A DNA stretch of 64,000 bases, from contig JAMWFC010000055.1 in assembly GCA_027475525.1 (NCBI GenBank), positions 2,133,042 to 2,197,041 of the forward strand. The letters run 5' to 3'. This stretch comes from Macrolepiota albuminosa. Lineage: Eukaryota > Basidiomycota > Agaricomycetes > Agaricales > Agaricaceae. Positions 11,598-24,700 of this stretch are shown here, piece after piece. Position 1 is the first letter of the stretch, and each line of letters begins with the position of its first letter. Position numbers and translations under genes: made by a program. The notes below the pieces were generated by a model. It was not told the DNA's origin, did not search any database, and saw only the letters and a list, made by a program, of their open reading frames with translations.

Positions 11598-14500
11598 ATG
11601 ACTGGCTCTCTTGATCTGGATCCTCCATTCCCAGCTGCAGACACAGGTGACCTACCTGCGCTTCAAGCTGTGAAGATGCAATCTGCGTCAGCATACCAAC
11701 CTCCACCAAAGCGGGACAAAAAGATTCCTCACGATGTCAGCGTGAGCTTTGGAATGCCTGGTGGGCTATCAGTATCACGGATGATGTCCATTGTACGACC
11801 TGGTGGTAAACCAGGAGAGAGATCCACGGTCTCAGGAGTGTGCTGCCAGCGAGCCAAATGCCTTCATTGATGTATCCGGTATTGCCCGAGAGCTCGTCAG
11901 CTCATTCTGAGGGTCAACCGGATATTACTCAGTACTTGGAAATGGTACAAGGCAGCGCATTTGCGCATAGTACTCCCTTCCGGACTGCACCTACTGAATG
12001 GCTTTTGGAATATGTGGCCGATGTGGCTACAGAACTGGGACCGTCATCACTGACGACACAAGGACAGGCGCAAGGACCAGCAATAGTGGTCAGTAGGCAG
12101 GACGACAATGTTGTAAGGTTGGAAAAGGCAACAACAGCGCCCAGAAGTCCAGAGTTGCACAGACGGGCCAGCAAACAGCCGCAAGTGAGGCATGACGGCC
12201 TCAGGAGAGTTATGGACTTAGAGTCCAAGCTGGAATCCTCAGATGATGAGGAAAGCAAAAGGTCGCATTTGACCTTGTCTATCCAGTTACAGCTGGTGTT
12301 GGACCGATATCCGGCGGTCGCGAAGGAATCGACGCAAAAGCGTCTGCAGCTTTATGTAGTAAAGCACTTACAGTTGCTGGCAGCTAGGAGCCACAATGTA
12401 CCCCGTGCAGATTCGAATGAATATATTGAATTGTTTGTGCGCATCTTCGAACTCAAAGTAGTGGAATACCTTAAGCGCAAAGCAGCGCAAGGGTCAGCAG
12501 TCTCAACAGCTACTCCAGCCGACTCCGTAGAATGTGAGATGAGTGTGCGCCGACGAGCGCCATTAATCGCGGAGGCGATGGAATTGCTCAATGCGCCTCG
12601 TCAGGCTAATAAGTCTCAGCAAAACTACGTTCGGCATCAGAACGCTGCACACCGTCAACACATTGTTAGCGGAGTGCCTCAGCAGGCATTGTCTGAGGTG
12701 GAGACTGTGACGACGACTCTGGCAGAGCCAGAGGCACTACTTGCAGTGCAGGAGGTTAAGACACCTTGTAAGCAAGTTACAATCAAGGAAGAGGTGGACA
12801 AAGTCCACATTCTTGAGGAGCGAACGCGACCACGACGCGTAGTGCGACGCGTCCACCTAGTGGACAACTGGAATGAACGCGTCAATTACCAAAGGATACG
12901 CAACCAGGACTTGCGCGATCATGGTGAGTCGTTCATTGACGACCAGGGGGTAGTCTTTGAAGGGCGTGAGGGCGTAACGCCTGTCGATGACATGCGGCGA
13001 CAATTCACGGCTCGGACTGCTGAACCGGACAGAGATCCGGGTGGTAGTGATGATAGTAGTAGTCACTACAAACAGAGGGAGCCAAGTTGTCGCATTAACG
13101 ACGGTGGAGGTCATGATCGTAAAAATAACGATCGAGATGATAATAATCGTCATGATAGTGGCAGGCAGGGTGGTGGAGTAACAGCAGAGCCACAAGTAGG
13201 GCAACAGCCCACCTCACAGCCAGAACAAACGGCCAATGAACACCTGTTTCGCAGTCCTTGGGCATTTTCGATGCCCGCACCTCATGAATTGCGTGAAACT
13301 ACGCCAGGAATGAATGAAGCGGTCAGGATCCACATGGATCATATGCATGACCGCCTCACTCATCTGGTGGACGACTCCCTTGGAGTCAGATTTAAGTTCC
13401 CTGCTGGGGTAAGTCCCTGTAAATCTGATGGTAAGCATATACGTGCGTACGCCGGAGGACATAGGTTCTCTCAACTGGAGGACTGGGCCATGGACGTGTG
13501 CTACCACCTCGCAGCCTGCTGCTATGGTGGAGACGACATGGACCAGGAGAGGATATTCGTGCTACACGAATTTATGGAGAGAGAGGCTCGGAATTGGTTC
13601 CGTCGCCATGTTCTCCACATTAATTGCGACAAGTCGCATTGGACATTTAAAGAAGTCCTGATAGGACTGTACAATCGTTTCGTCAATGCTGCTACGATGC
13701 AGGAAGCTCGTGATGCCTTTAGAAAGGCAGTGTATGACGCTAAGACTGGTGTCCAGACCTTTTATGATGACCTGGTGGGTCATGCACAGAATATGGCTGT
13801 CTATCCAGACGAATACACTATTTGCGAGACATTCCTGGACAGAATACCCGCAGACATGAGGAGAGCGTTGATACGCAACAACAATTTGTCCCCGGAGGTC
13901 AATACTGTGACCGAATTCTTGGTGTATGCCATCCATTATGAGCAGTCGACATGGACGGTGAACCATTATGAGCAGCGGAGTTCCCGCCGAGGAACTGTGA
14001 ACCGTCAGGCAGTGAAGGTGGGAACCTTCCTGGCCAAACGGACAGAGATGGAGAACAATCGCAATCCGCGATTCGTTGTTCATAAGACAATCCCTGGAGG
14101 CCAATGGCCTCAGTCGAAGCCTGCTGGAAAATTGCCAGCGAAGGATAGTCGACCCTTTTTGGGTCAGAATCCAGTAGCACCGAGAGGAGTGGTGGCGCCT
14201 GCAGCGCGTATAGCGGGCAAAGCCGCTGGGGTTCCAGGAGTGGCCCAGAGAAGGCCTGCCGGGGATCCCTCAGCGTGTTACAATTGTGGCAGGAGCGGAC
14301 ATTTCGCTAAGAAGTGCTCTGCCTCTCCTAAGGCACACATCCGAGCAGCCCATATGGCTGCGGCACCAAGCAATGTCAGTGATGACAAGGACGATGAGAT
14401 CGTCGACGAAATGGAGGAGGAGCCACAAGTAGAGGCTGACGGGTCAGAAGTAGATGATGCGGAGAGCGTCCAGATTGATGGCAACAAATACGTCGCAGTG

Positions 14501-15094
14501 GATGTGTACGACAGCGACTATTATGCTCATGAGGATGAGGAAGAACACCTGTTTGCACTGACTGAGTGCCGTGGAGATCAGCACGTCCAAATGAGATGTG
14601 TAACCCTGCAGAAGGCAACAAATAAGTTGCAGCGGCCATGCTATACTCCTGAAGAAAAGGAGTGCCTGGTCACGTATGTTGATGTCAATGGACATCCGGC
14701 ATGGACGTTGTGGGACTCAGGGAGTACCACTACGGGCATTACGCCCCAGTTTGCTCACGTCAACGCGATTTGCATTCATGAACTGGAGGAGCCATTGATG
14801 CTCCAACTGGGGACTGTTGGGAGTCGCACTATGGTACAGTTTGGCACGGAAGTGAGAATGAAGACGGCAGGAACGTCAACGAAAGAATATGTGGATATAG
14901 CAAATTTTGATCGCTACGACATGATCATCGGTATGCCATTCATGCGTAAGAACAAGGTGTAGCTAGATTTCATGAACGACATGGTCGTTGTGAATGGTAC
15001 GCCTTTGAAGGCGGAGAAAGTGTTGTTGAACGACACAAATGGTCGTTTGAGGCGCTATCGTGCAACTGAAAAGCGGCATAATAAGCGCAACTGA
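11598..15094 (+). pseudogene. Gag-aspartic protease of gypsy B
   Basis: ATG at 11598, 111 bp after the LTR, as in copy C. A one-base deletion near 11839 (copy C has TGTCGCTG, B has TGTGCTG) shifts the frame; the downstream frame 11840-14962 is open for 1040 codons. It contains the Gag core, the CCHC knuckle CYNCGRSGHFAKKC (about 14276) and the protease with WDSGSTTT (about 14710). A TAG at 14960 replaces TCG of the other copies. The natural end is TGA at 15092-15094, in frame with pol. Confidence 0.9.
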
Positions 15095-15098
15095 CTAG
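15092..15098 (+). promoter_or_regulatory. UGA-CUAG stop context between Gag-PR and Pol, copy B
   Basis: The gag-protease frame ends with TGA followed directly by CTAG, and pol continues in the same frame with no nearby ATG. UGA followed by CUAG is a known readthrough-promoting context in cellular mRNAs. Readthrough here is inferred from frame and context. Confidence 0.65.
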
Positions 15099-18000
15099 AT
15101 GGTCGCAGGAGAGCGACTGTACAGGAGGTGAAGGACGAACAGGCCCCACTGAAAAGCCTGCCGGCAGACTCGCCGGCTATACTGATGTCTGAGGAAGAGT
15201 TTCAAGGAACTCTGGAGAAGGGGAAGCACCCGGATATGATTGGGTGTACCAATGGAAAGCCTAAACAGGCTGTACAGTGCAAGAATGAGCGTAGTAAACG
15301 CGTGGTGGAGTCGCTGGAATGCCAGCCGACTAGCTCTCGAGTGAAGGTGGAGGATCTTGTCAAGAACAAGGTATACAGTACGATGGGAACTGTGGGTAGC
15401 ATTAGGTCGCTAATGGACCGACCAGTGCCTTGGCCAGAAGTGCAATGGGCATATGACCCACGAATGCCACGGGAGTGGAATGAGTTGGTAGCGTCAATGG
15501 TGACGCAGGCTATGGAAAGGGTGCAGGCGACCCAGATGGGAGAAGTGTACCGTCACACACAAGAGGACGAGATTTCCGAAACATCGGATATTGTATTTGA
15601 TGGACTCTCGCTGAAAGCGAGAAGCGTGCAGTTGTTGGCGAATACAACAAGGAAACAACTGGTTGTAAGGTTGAATCCGGGAGATCTCACAGAGGAGCAC
15701 GTACGTGCCTTACGGAAGCAATTTGAACCAAAGGTTCAACCACATATAGCACACGTAGCCAAAGGAAAAGGTAAGGCTGTGAGCCTTACAGAGGAGGATA
15801 TTCCTTGATTGCACCAGCAATGGCAACTGGAGTTTGCTGATATCGTCAATGGAACGAAGGAAGAGCTTCCTCCATGGCGGGAGGTTAATCATGAGATCAA
15901 CCTCATTGACAATAACAAGCAGTACAAATATCATTTGCCTCGCTGCTCGCGAGCACTACAGAATCAACTTCGTGAAAAGACAAATAGATACATAAATGCA
16001 AAGTGGTGGGAACCACGACCAGCGGTGCAAGCTGCACCATTACTTTGTATTCCCAAGAAGGATGGAACGTTAAGGACTGCATTGGATGCGCGACAGCGCA
16101 ATGATAATACAGTCAAGGATGTGACACCTCTTCCAGATCAGGAAGTAATATGAGAAGATGTCGCAACAGCAAAGTATAGGTCGAAAATCGACCTCACAGA
16201 CGCGTACGAACAGGTTCGTATCCGCGAAGAGGATATACCGAAGACGCTGTTCTCGTCCCTGATGGGGACATTTGTAAGTAACATCATGCAGATTGGTGAC
16301 TGTAATGCACCGGCGACATTTCAGAGGTTAATGACCTCAATCTTCTGAGATGTAATCGGGAAGTTCATGCACGTCTACTTAGATGATATATTCATATTTT
16401 CTGACTCCATTGAGGAGCATGAGCAGCACCTACGAGTCGTATTTGAACGGCTACGGAAGGCCAGTCTCTATCTCAAATGGAAGAAGTGCGAGTTGTACGC
16501 AACGAGTATAGATTGTCTCGGTCACGTCATTGACGAGAAGGGCATTCATCCGGATACGGATAAGCTCGACCAAATCTGAGAGTGGCGTACTCCACGCACA
16601 TATAATGATATCCAACGATTTGTCGGACTGGTGAACTATATTGGCAACTTCTTGCCAGACATCACTGCATACACCGGGCCACTTATGGCCATGACCCAGA
16701 ATGGGTCACCATTTCATTGGAGACCACTGCATCAGCGGTGTTTTGAGATGATTAAGCGCATATGCGCAAAAACACCAGTCATCCAGCCAATTGACCCACG
16801 CATCAACGAGCCCATCTGGCTCATTTGTGATGCGTCGAAGACTGGGGTTGGGGCCATGTTTGGCCAGGGTAAAACGTGGCAGACTTGCCGACCAGCAGGA
16901 TTTATGTCCCGTAAATTCACTGCTGCTCAGCAGAATTATGCTGTGCATGAGTTAGAAACACTCGCAATCCTGGAAGCCCTCCTAAAGTGGGAGGATAAAC
17001 TGATGGGATATAAGATCCACATTATTACGGATCACAAAGCACTAGAGTTCTTCAAGACTCAGGTGCACCTGTCCCCACGACAATGTCGCTGGATTGACTA
17101 CATGTCACAGTACCAGTTCGACATCACCTATGTAAAAGGTGAATTGAACAAAGTGGCGGATTGCCTATCTCGATATTTTGAGAGTGATACTCGAGATGAC
17201 GTCCATGACGCGCATGACTATGTCCAGGCGGACAAACGTATTGACCCAGAGGGCGAGGATTTGCCTCTGCATCGATTCCATGAAATCAGGGAACATAGGG
17301 TCGAGTTACACGCCATGCGAGCGCAGGAAACACGTCGCAGTAAGCGACTGCACGAACAGCGAGAGACTCGCGATATCAAAGCCCAGGTGCTAGTGGATCA
17401 TGAGGCCCCTCAGCCAAGTGAAGAGACGAGGCAAGGGGTGCCTACGGGAGGTACTGGTATGATGCTCCAGCAAGCGCTGGAGTCACAGGACCATATGCCT
17501 GCACCAGATGACTTAGGCAATGCGCAATTCTGCACACGTATCCAGCAAGGATACAAGGATGATAATCTCTTTTTAGAGATTCTGAACAATATCCAAGCAC
17601 ATCCGCGCTTCAGGGTGGAGCAGCAGATCATCTACCTTACCAGACCCACGGGGTCCAAAGTCATCTGCATTCCCTGGGAGAGGTCGTTGATTACGACTAT
17701 CCTGGACCAGGCCCATAGAGTAGTGGGCCACTTCGGAACTCAGGAAACGCTGGACTATGTGCGATGCTGGTACTGGTGGCCGCAAATGGCCAAAGAGACA
17801 AGCCAATTTTGCTCAACATGCGAGCTATGTCAACATTCGAAAGTCTCGACATTGAAGCCACCAGGAAAGCTTCACTCACTACCTATACCGGTCAAACCTT
17901 GGGATTTGATTGGGATGGACTTTATAGGTCCGTTCTCTGAGTCGAAAGGCTTTAACTACCTGTGGGTAGTGATCTGCAGAATGACCAGTATGGTCCATCT

Positions 18001-18997
18001 CATTCTGGTGAGAACCACCATGACAGCGTCGGACTTGTCATGGATCTATCTCAAGGAGATAGTACACCTCCATGGACTGCCAAGTTTGATCGTAAGCAAT
18101 TGAGATGCTAAGTTCACTTCCAAATGGTGGAAGGAGTTGCACAACCTGCTGGGAGCAAAGTTGCTCATGTCAACGTCGTTTCATCCGCAAATGGATGGTC
18201 AAACTGAACGCACAAATAGGAATATCGCGCAAATCCTGCGAGCGTTCGTACGTCCTGATCAGAAGGACTGGGTGGATAGATGTCCCCTCGTGGAATTCGC
18301 GATAAACGTGAGCATATCAGAAACTACAGGGTATTCACCCTTTGAACTCAACAATGGCTACATGCCATCCATGATTTGTGAACTTCGTACGGACAAAGTT
18401 ATTCATGTGGGAGTAAAGCAGTTTGCACGCAACATGCTAAGGAATCTGGCAGATGCCCATGACGCAATTATAGAATCGCGTGTATGGCAGACTAAACATG
18501 CAAATAATCGCAGACGTGATGAGCCAGACATCGAGAAAGGGAGCCTAGTGTACCTTTTGACGAAGAACTTGAACCTGCCGAAAGGCAGGGCGAGTAAGTT
18601 GTGTCCGAAGTGGATTGGACCATATAAGGTCCTCGAGGCGGAGCCGAGCACGTCTAACTACATGCTGGAACTACCCCAGGCGCTGCAAGCGCGCAGGATA
18701 GTGCCCAAGTTTCACGTGTCACTATTGCAACCGTATATGGTCAGTAGTGATGCGCTCTTCCCTAACCGCGCAACTCCGGAGCCGTATGACTTTGGAACTG
18801 GCAATGACCAGGAGTGGTTTGTAGATGACCTCATAGGGCATTGGTGGACAAAAGGAAACCTCGAATTTGAGGTAAGGTAGAGCTTAAGTGATACTACCTG
18901 GGAACCGCTAGTGAACTGCAAAGACCTTGCAGTGATGGACAGGTATCTAGAGTTGCAGGGCGTGAAACGTCCTTAACAGCTAGCAAAACGTGCATAA
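15095..18997 (+). pseudogene. Pol of gypsy B (RT, RNase H, integrase, chromodomain)
   Basis: Same order as copy C: RT with YLDD (about 16373), RNase H (about 16820-17170), integrase zinc finger (17710-17835), DDE core (about 17920-18215) and C-terminal chromodomain (18815-18950). In-frame stops at 15806, 16151, 16345, 16577 and 18101 replace CGA codons of copy C by TGA; two later ones are TGG to TAG (about 18879) and a CAG to TAA-type change (about 18974). The integrase and RT motifs are otherwise preserved, so the decay is recent and methylation-like. Confidence 0.92.
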
Positions 18998-19017
18998 CGT
19001 GCGTGTGGTGGTGGAAT

Positions 19018-19032
19018 GTGGACGAAGTCCAC
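19018..19032 (+). other. Conserved hairpin after pol, copy B
   Basis: GTGGAC-GAA-GTCCAC, a 6-bp perfect stem with a three-base loop just after the pol stop. It is identical in copies A (41960-41974) and C (29167-29181). Confidence 0.6.
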
Positions 19033-19113
19033 TTTGATCGCCGGTGAGAGGCCAGGTGGCATGTATTTGTGGTTGTTTACACCACTAGCAGAGTTGGGAG
19101 ATTGTTTTTTTTT

Positions 19114-19138
19114 TCTTTCTTTTCTCAGTCCCAATACA
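19114..19138 (+). promoter_or_regulatory. Candidate 3' splice site upstream of ORF3, copy B
   Basis: A long T/C tract ending CTCAG, 23 bp before the ORF3 ATG at 19162. The same tract and AG are present in copies A and C. Confidence 0.55.
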
Positions 19139-19161
19139 TGTAGTCTACGTGTCTAGTGAAA

Positions 19162-21430
19162 ATGGCCTATTGGGGGCCGCAAAAGGGTGATCAGAGCCGG
19201 CAAAGCTCTAGTGGAGGGGGGAGACCCCCGAATATACAAAACTGTGATTATCCCGATCAGTACCAGAGGCAGCCGCCCTATCCAGCGGTAAGCCAGTTTC
19301 AGTCAGCAGGCGTGGCTTATCCAGGCCATGACAAGCCGCTTCCATACCAGACACCCCTCCACTCGCAAGAGATGGAGGTCAATGACAAAGGGCGCTATGG
19401 GCGCCCAGAGGACAGCACGCACCGCGAGCGCTACTATCAGGAACCGTCGGCACGTCCAGCTGCGTCGCATCCGACGTATGCGGGTGTGGTGACGGGGCCG
19501 CCATCAGTACCATGGGCGCATCGGCCCGTGGAAGAGTCATATGGGGAGCCTGCGCCACAAGCGCAGAGTTTAGCAGTGTCAGACATGCTGTTGGGCAGAC
19601 TGGAAGCAGCAGGACAGCCAGTCCCTGCAACTGTGTCCTTCCTGCAGGACAGTTTGGCCGTGATGGTAATGGAGGGATTGCTCGACCAGATTGAGCTGAT
19701 GAAGAGGCAGCACGTCGCAGCGCTAAAACAGATCGAACGCGCGTCTAAGCGCAAAATCGCCACGGGTGAGGAACCGACTGCTGAGGTCAAGAGGGCTAAA
19801 TATCAGCCCAGTTGACCGGTCGACCCTCCACAGGCAAGGATGCCATCAGAAGTGCAATTCACATGCCATGAGCAGCCGGCTCAGCCTGTGGCTTCGTCAT
19901 CACGGTTGCCCGAGTCGGGCCCTCAGGCCTCCTCAGAGTTGCTGACTGCAGTCAGTGAACCCTTGGCAGGTCTGTCCCTGGGCCAGCAGGAAACCGCATC
20001 ATCCTGGGCCCCACCTAGGGGGCCCAAAACCATCGCTGTGGCACCAAAAGTGCCCGTTACCATCACTCCTCGTGCTGAGCCTGGAAGGAGAACTCTGGCG
20101 CGAAATGCGCCTGCCCCTCCGGTGGCTCAGCCACAACTAGAATCATCCACCCCGACCAAGGTCAGGGCCGTCTCATCAGCACCGCGGCCACAAGCCGCCG
20201 CTCGATGCCTCTAAATTGGAGGTGATAATATTTCCTGCTGGCATTCCCGCACGAGCAGGAGAAGTCCAGATGCTGTTTATGCTGCCGGTGTTTGTACCGG
20301 CCCCACCAGAACACTACCCTGTGGTCGTATTGACCCCAGACCCCCGCACGCCAGAGCAGTATGATGGTCTGGTGGCGACCTTGAGAGGGAAGACCATGCC
20401 TGAAAAAGGCAAAACACCAGTACCATCCCTGTCTGATGAGAGCGACTATGGAGAGTCGAGTTCGGAGCAGGAGGAGGACGGGAAGGAGGGGGAATTGGCC
20501 ACGGACCGATTCCAACGAGTATCACGCAATAAGCACATTGCAAAGAAGAAGGCAATTCGCGCCAAGGAGCTAAAGGCCCAGAAGTATAGGACCAAGGATG
20601 AATTCTCAGGGAGGATCCCCAATGGCTTGGGGGTGAAGGTGTGGGGTCCGCTTGATATCGAGTGAATGAACTCGTGCTTTAGAGGAGCACTCAGCCATTG
20701 CACCTATTATTCGTATGCTACGAATACGGTGCTGATAGGAGCTGACGCCAATAGAGCGGCGTCATATGAGTATTCCTCTGGCCATTCTGCCCACATCCTG
20801 GGTACGATTGTGTATAAGCACGCCCCACGTGGTCTTCTCCGCACTCTGCTAGAGCTGGACCGGCTCTATAAGTACTACGTAAATGTGCACGTCCCGCATC
20901 GTGACAGAATCATCGCATACATGTTGATCACAGAGCTCCAGATGTTTGCGCAGCGGACAGTTGAGGCTCTGCATGATCGAACCATGCAGCTCCTAATAAA
21001 GGAGCCTAAGTACCAGGAACTCATCAACCCGATGCAGGGCCCTGATGACCTCGCTCTTGTCGAGTGATGACACATTCCAGGGCGCTTCTTGCGCACAAAA
21101 GAAGATGGCACCACAGCATTGCACGTAATGCGCGCTCAGGATCTAGCCACACCGTTTGACCTCGACCAGCTGGCGCAGTACGCGCTGGTCTTTGGCTGAC
21201 CTGGGTTGGAAAATACCTATCAAGGTATCGCCGTGGATCATGCCTATCGCATGCACTGGTGGACCCTCTTTGGTTTCACCTTATGTCGAGCTCTGTGCGC
21301 TAACAGCGCAGCCAAGCCGGTGATCATGCGGCGCATGACCCTTGTCGTGGCCCGTCCAGGGCTTTATTGAGAGGCGATTGCCTTGTATGACGCCATGTTC
21401 CCCAAGCAGCCATTTGAGCCCCAACGTGGG
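19162..21430 (+). pseudogene. ORF3 of gypsy B, 5' part
   Basis: Begins MAYWGPQKGDQS like copies A and C. Stops at 19813, 20663 and 21065 are TGA where copy C has CGA, and one inserted base near 20160 shifts the frame. It is cut at 21430 by the insertion of copy C; the remainder lies at 32887-33567. See copy C for a description of the protein. Confidence 0.88.
21426..21430. repeat. Left target-site duplication of gypsy C
   Basis: GTGGG, identical to 32882-32886. The uninterrupted sequence CAACGTGGGCCGCAGCTC can be read in copy C itself at 31630-31647. Confidence 0.95.
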
Positions 21431-21606
21431 TGTAACGGGGTCATCCGTATTACCATCAGCATCAACGACGCTATAATCAATTAGTAGAGTATTACATAAG
21501 CCAACGTCTTGTTTTCGCACTAAGTACTAGTCAAATCCGATATTGCGGTCTGATTTAGCACTGTGTGAAATACACAGATAGTTCTAACTAGTAACCCCAG
21601 GTTATA
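21431..21606 (+). repeat. 5' LTR of gypsy C
   Basis: 176 bp, TGTAACGGGG...GGTTATA; the partner at 32706-32881 ends GGTTACA. The two bases before the last differ by a transition. What follows the LTR (T7 then AAATC) is not a classical tRNA primer site beginning TGG. Confidence 0.95.
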
Positions 21607-21717
21607 TTTTTTTAAATCTTCTGCTATCGGCTTTAGACTCTAGGCTTGTTACCGACTAGGCAACTCTCATCAAAACCTCTCGATTCTCTGTTGGCATCAC
21701 GCTGAAAACGTGCTTCC

Positions 21718-24700
21718 ATGACTGGCTCTCTTGATCCGGATCCTCCGTTCTCAGCTGCAGACGCAGGTGACTTACCTGTGCTTCAGGCTGTGAAGACGCA
21801 ATCTGCGTCAGCATACCAACCCCCGCCAAAGCGGGACGAAAAGACCCCTCGCGATGTCAGCGCGAGCTATGGAATGCCTGGTGGGCTATCCGTATCACGG
21901 ATGATGTCCATAGTACGACCTGGTGGAAAACCAGGAGATAGATCTGCGGTCTCAGGAGTGTCGCTGCCAGCGAGCCAAATGCCCTCACTGATGTATCCGG
22001 TATTGCCCGAGAGCTCTTCAGCTCCCTCGGAGGGTCAACCGGACGTTACCCAGTACTCGGAAATGGTACAAGGCAGCGCGTTTGCACATAGCACCCCATT
22101 CCGGACTGCACCTACGGAACGGCATTTGGAATATGTGGCCAATGCTGCCACTGAACCGGGACCGTCGTCGTTGACGACACAAGTACCGAAGCAAGGACCA
22201 GCAATAGTGGTCAGTAGGGAAGACGACAATGTCGTAAGGTTGGACAAGGCGTTAACAATGCCTGGAAGTCCAGAGTTGCACCGACGAGCCGGCAAACAGC
22301 CGCAAGTGAGGCATGACGGCCTCAGGAGAGTTATGGACTTAGAGTCCGAGTTGGAGTCCTCAGATGATGAGGAAAGCAAAAGGTCGCATTCGACCTTATC
22401 TATCCAGTTGCAGCTAGTATTGGACCGATATCCGGCAGTCGTGAAGGAATCGACGCGAAAGCGTCTTCAGCTTTATGTAGTGAAGCACTTACAGTTGCTG
22501 GCGGCTAGGAGCCACGATGTACCCCGTGCAGATTCGAGTGAATATATCAAATTGTTTGTGCGCATCTTCGAACTCGAAGTAGTGGAATACCTTAAGCGCA
22601 AAGCGGCGCGAGGGTCAGCAGTCTCAACGGCTACTCCAGCCGACTCCGTAGAATGTGAGATGAGTGTGCGCAGACGAGCGCCACTAATCGTGGAAGCGAT
22701 GGAATTGCTCAATGCGCCTCGTCAGGCTGATGAGTCTCAGCAAGACTACATTCGGCGCCAGAACGCCGCAAACCGTCAACGCATTGTTAGCGGAGTGCCT
22801 CAGCAGGCATTGTCTGAGGTGGAGACTGTAACGACGACTCCGGCAGAGCCAGAGGCAGCACTTGCAGTGCAGGAGGTTAAGACACCTCGTAAGCAAGTTA
22901 CAATCAAGGAAGAGGTGGACAAAGTCCACATTCTTGAGGAGCGAACGCGACCACGACGCGTAGTGCGACGCGTCCACCTAGTGGACAACTGGAATGAACG
23001 CGTCAATTACCAAAGGATACGCAACCAGGACTTGCGCGATCATGGTGAGTCGTTCATTGACGACCAGGGGGTAGTCTTTGAAGGGCGTGAGGGCGTAACG
23101 CCTGTCGATGACATGCGGCGACAATTCACAGCTCGGACTGCTGAACCGGACAGAGATCCGGGTGGTAGTGACGACAGTAGTGGTCACTACGAACGGAGGG
23201 AGCCAAATCATCGCAATCACGACGGTGGAGATCGTGATCATAGGAATGACGATCAGGACGATAATAATCGTTGTGACAGGGGCAGGCAGGCTGGTGGATT
23301 ACCAGCAGAGCAACAAATGAGGCAACAGCCCACCGCACGGCCGGAAAGAGTGGTCAATGAGCACCTGTTTCGCAGTCCTCGGGCATTTTTGATGCCCGCA
23401 CCTCATGATTTGCGTGAAACTACGCCGGGAATGAATGAAGCGGTCAGGATCCATATGGATCATATGCATGACCGCCTCACTCGTCTGGTGGATGACTCCC
23501 TTGGAGTCAGATTTAAGTTCCCTGCTGGGGTAAGCCCCCGTAAATCCGATGGTAAGCACATACGTGCGTACGCTGGAGGACATAGGTTCTCGCAACTGGA
23601 GGACTGGGCCATGGACGTGTGCTACCACCTCGCAGCCTGCTGCTATGGTGGAGACGACATGGACCAGGAAAGGATATTCGTGCTACACGAATTTATGGAA
23701 GGAGAGGCTCGGAATTGGTTCCGTCGCCATGTTCTCCACATTAATCGCAACAAATCGCACTGGACATTTAAAGAGGTCCTGATAGGACTGTATAATCGGT
23801 TCGTTAACGCTGCTACGATGCAGGAAGCTCGCGATGCCTTTAGAAAGGCAGTGTATGACGCTAAGACTGGCGTCCAGACCTTTTATGATGACCTGGTGGG
23901 TCATGCACAGAATATGGCCGTCTATCCAGACGAATACACTATCCGCGAGACATTCCTGGACGGAATACCCGCAGACATGAGGAGAGCGTTGATACGCGAC
24001 GATAACTTGTCTCCAGAGGTCAATACTGTGACTGAATTTTTGGCGTATGCCATCCGTTATGAGCAGTCGACACGGACTGCAAACCATTATGAGCAGCGTA
24101 GTTCACGCCGAGGACCAGTGAACCGTCAGGCAGTGAAGGTGGGAACCTTCCTAGCCAAGCGGACGGAGATGGAGAACAATCGCAATCCGCGATTTGTGGT
24201 TCGCAAGACAATTCCTGGAGGCCAACGGCCTCGATCGAAACCTGCTGGACAATTGCCAGCGAAGGACAGTCGACCTGTTTCGGGTCAGAATCAAGTAGCA
24301 CCAAGAGGAGTAGTGGCGCCTGCAGCGCGTATGGCGGGTAAAACTGCTGGAGTTCCAGGAGTGGGCCAGAGAAGGCCTGCCGGGGACCCCTCAGCGTGCT
24401 ACAATTGTGGCAGGAGCGGGCACTTTGCTAAGGAGTGTCCCGCCCCTCCTAAGGCACACATCCGAGCGGCCCATACGGCTGCGGCACCGAGCGATGTCGT
24501 CAGTGACGACGAGGACGATGAAATCGTCGAGGAAACCGAGGAGGAGCCGCAAGCAGAGGCTGACGGGTCGGAAGTGGATGACGCTGAGAGCGTCCAGATT
24601 GATGGCGATGAATACGTCGCAGTGGATGTGTACGACAGCGACTACTATGCTCGTGATGACGAGGAGGAACACCTGTTTGCACTGACGGAGTGCCGTGGAG

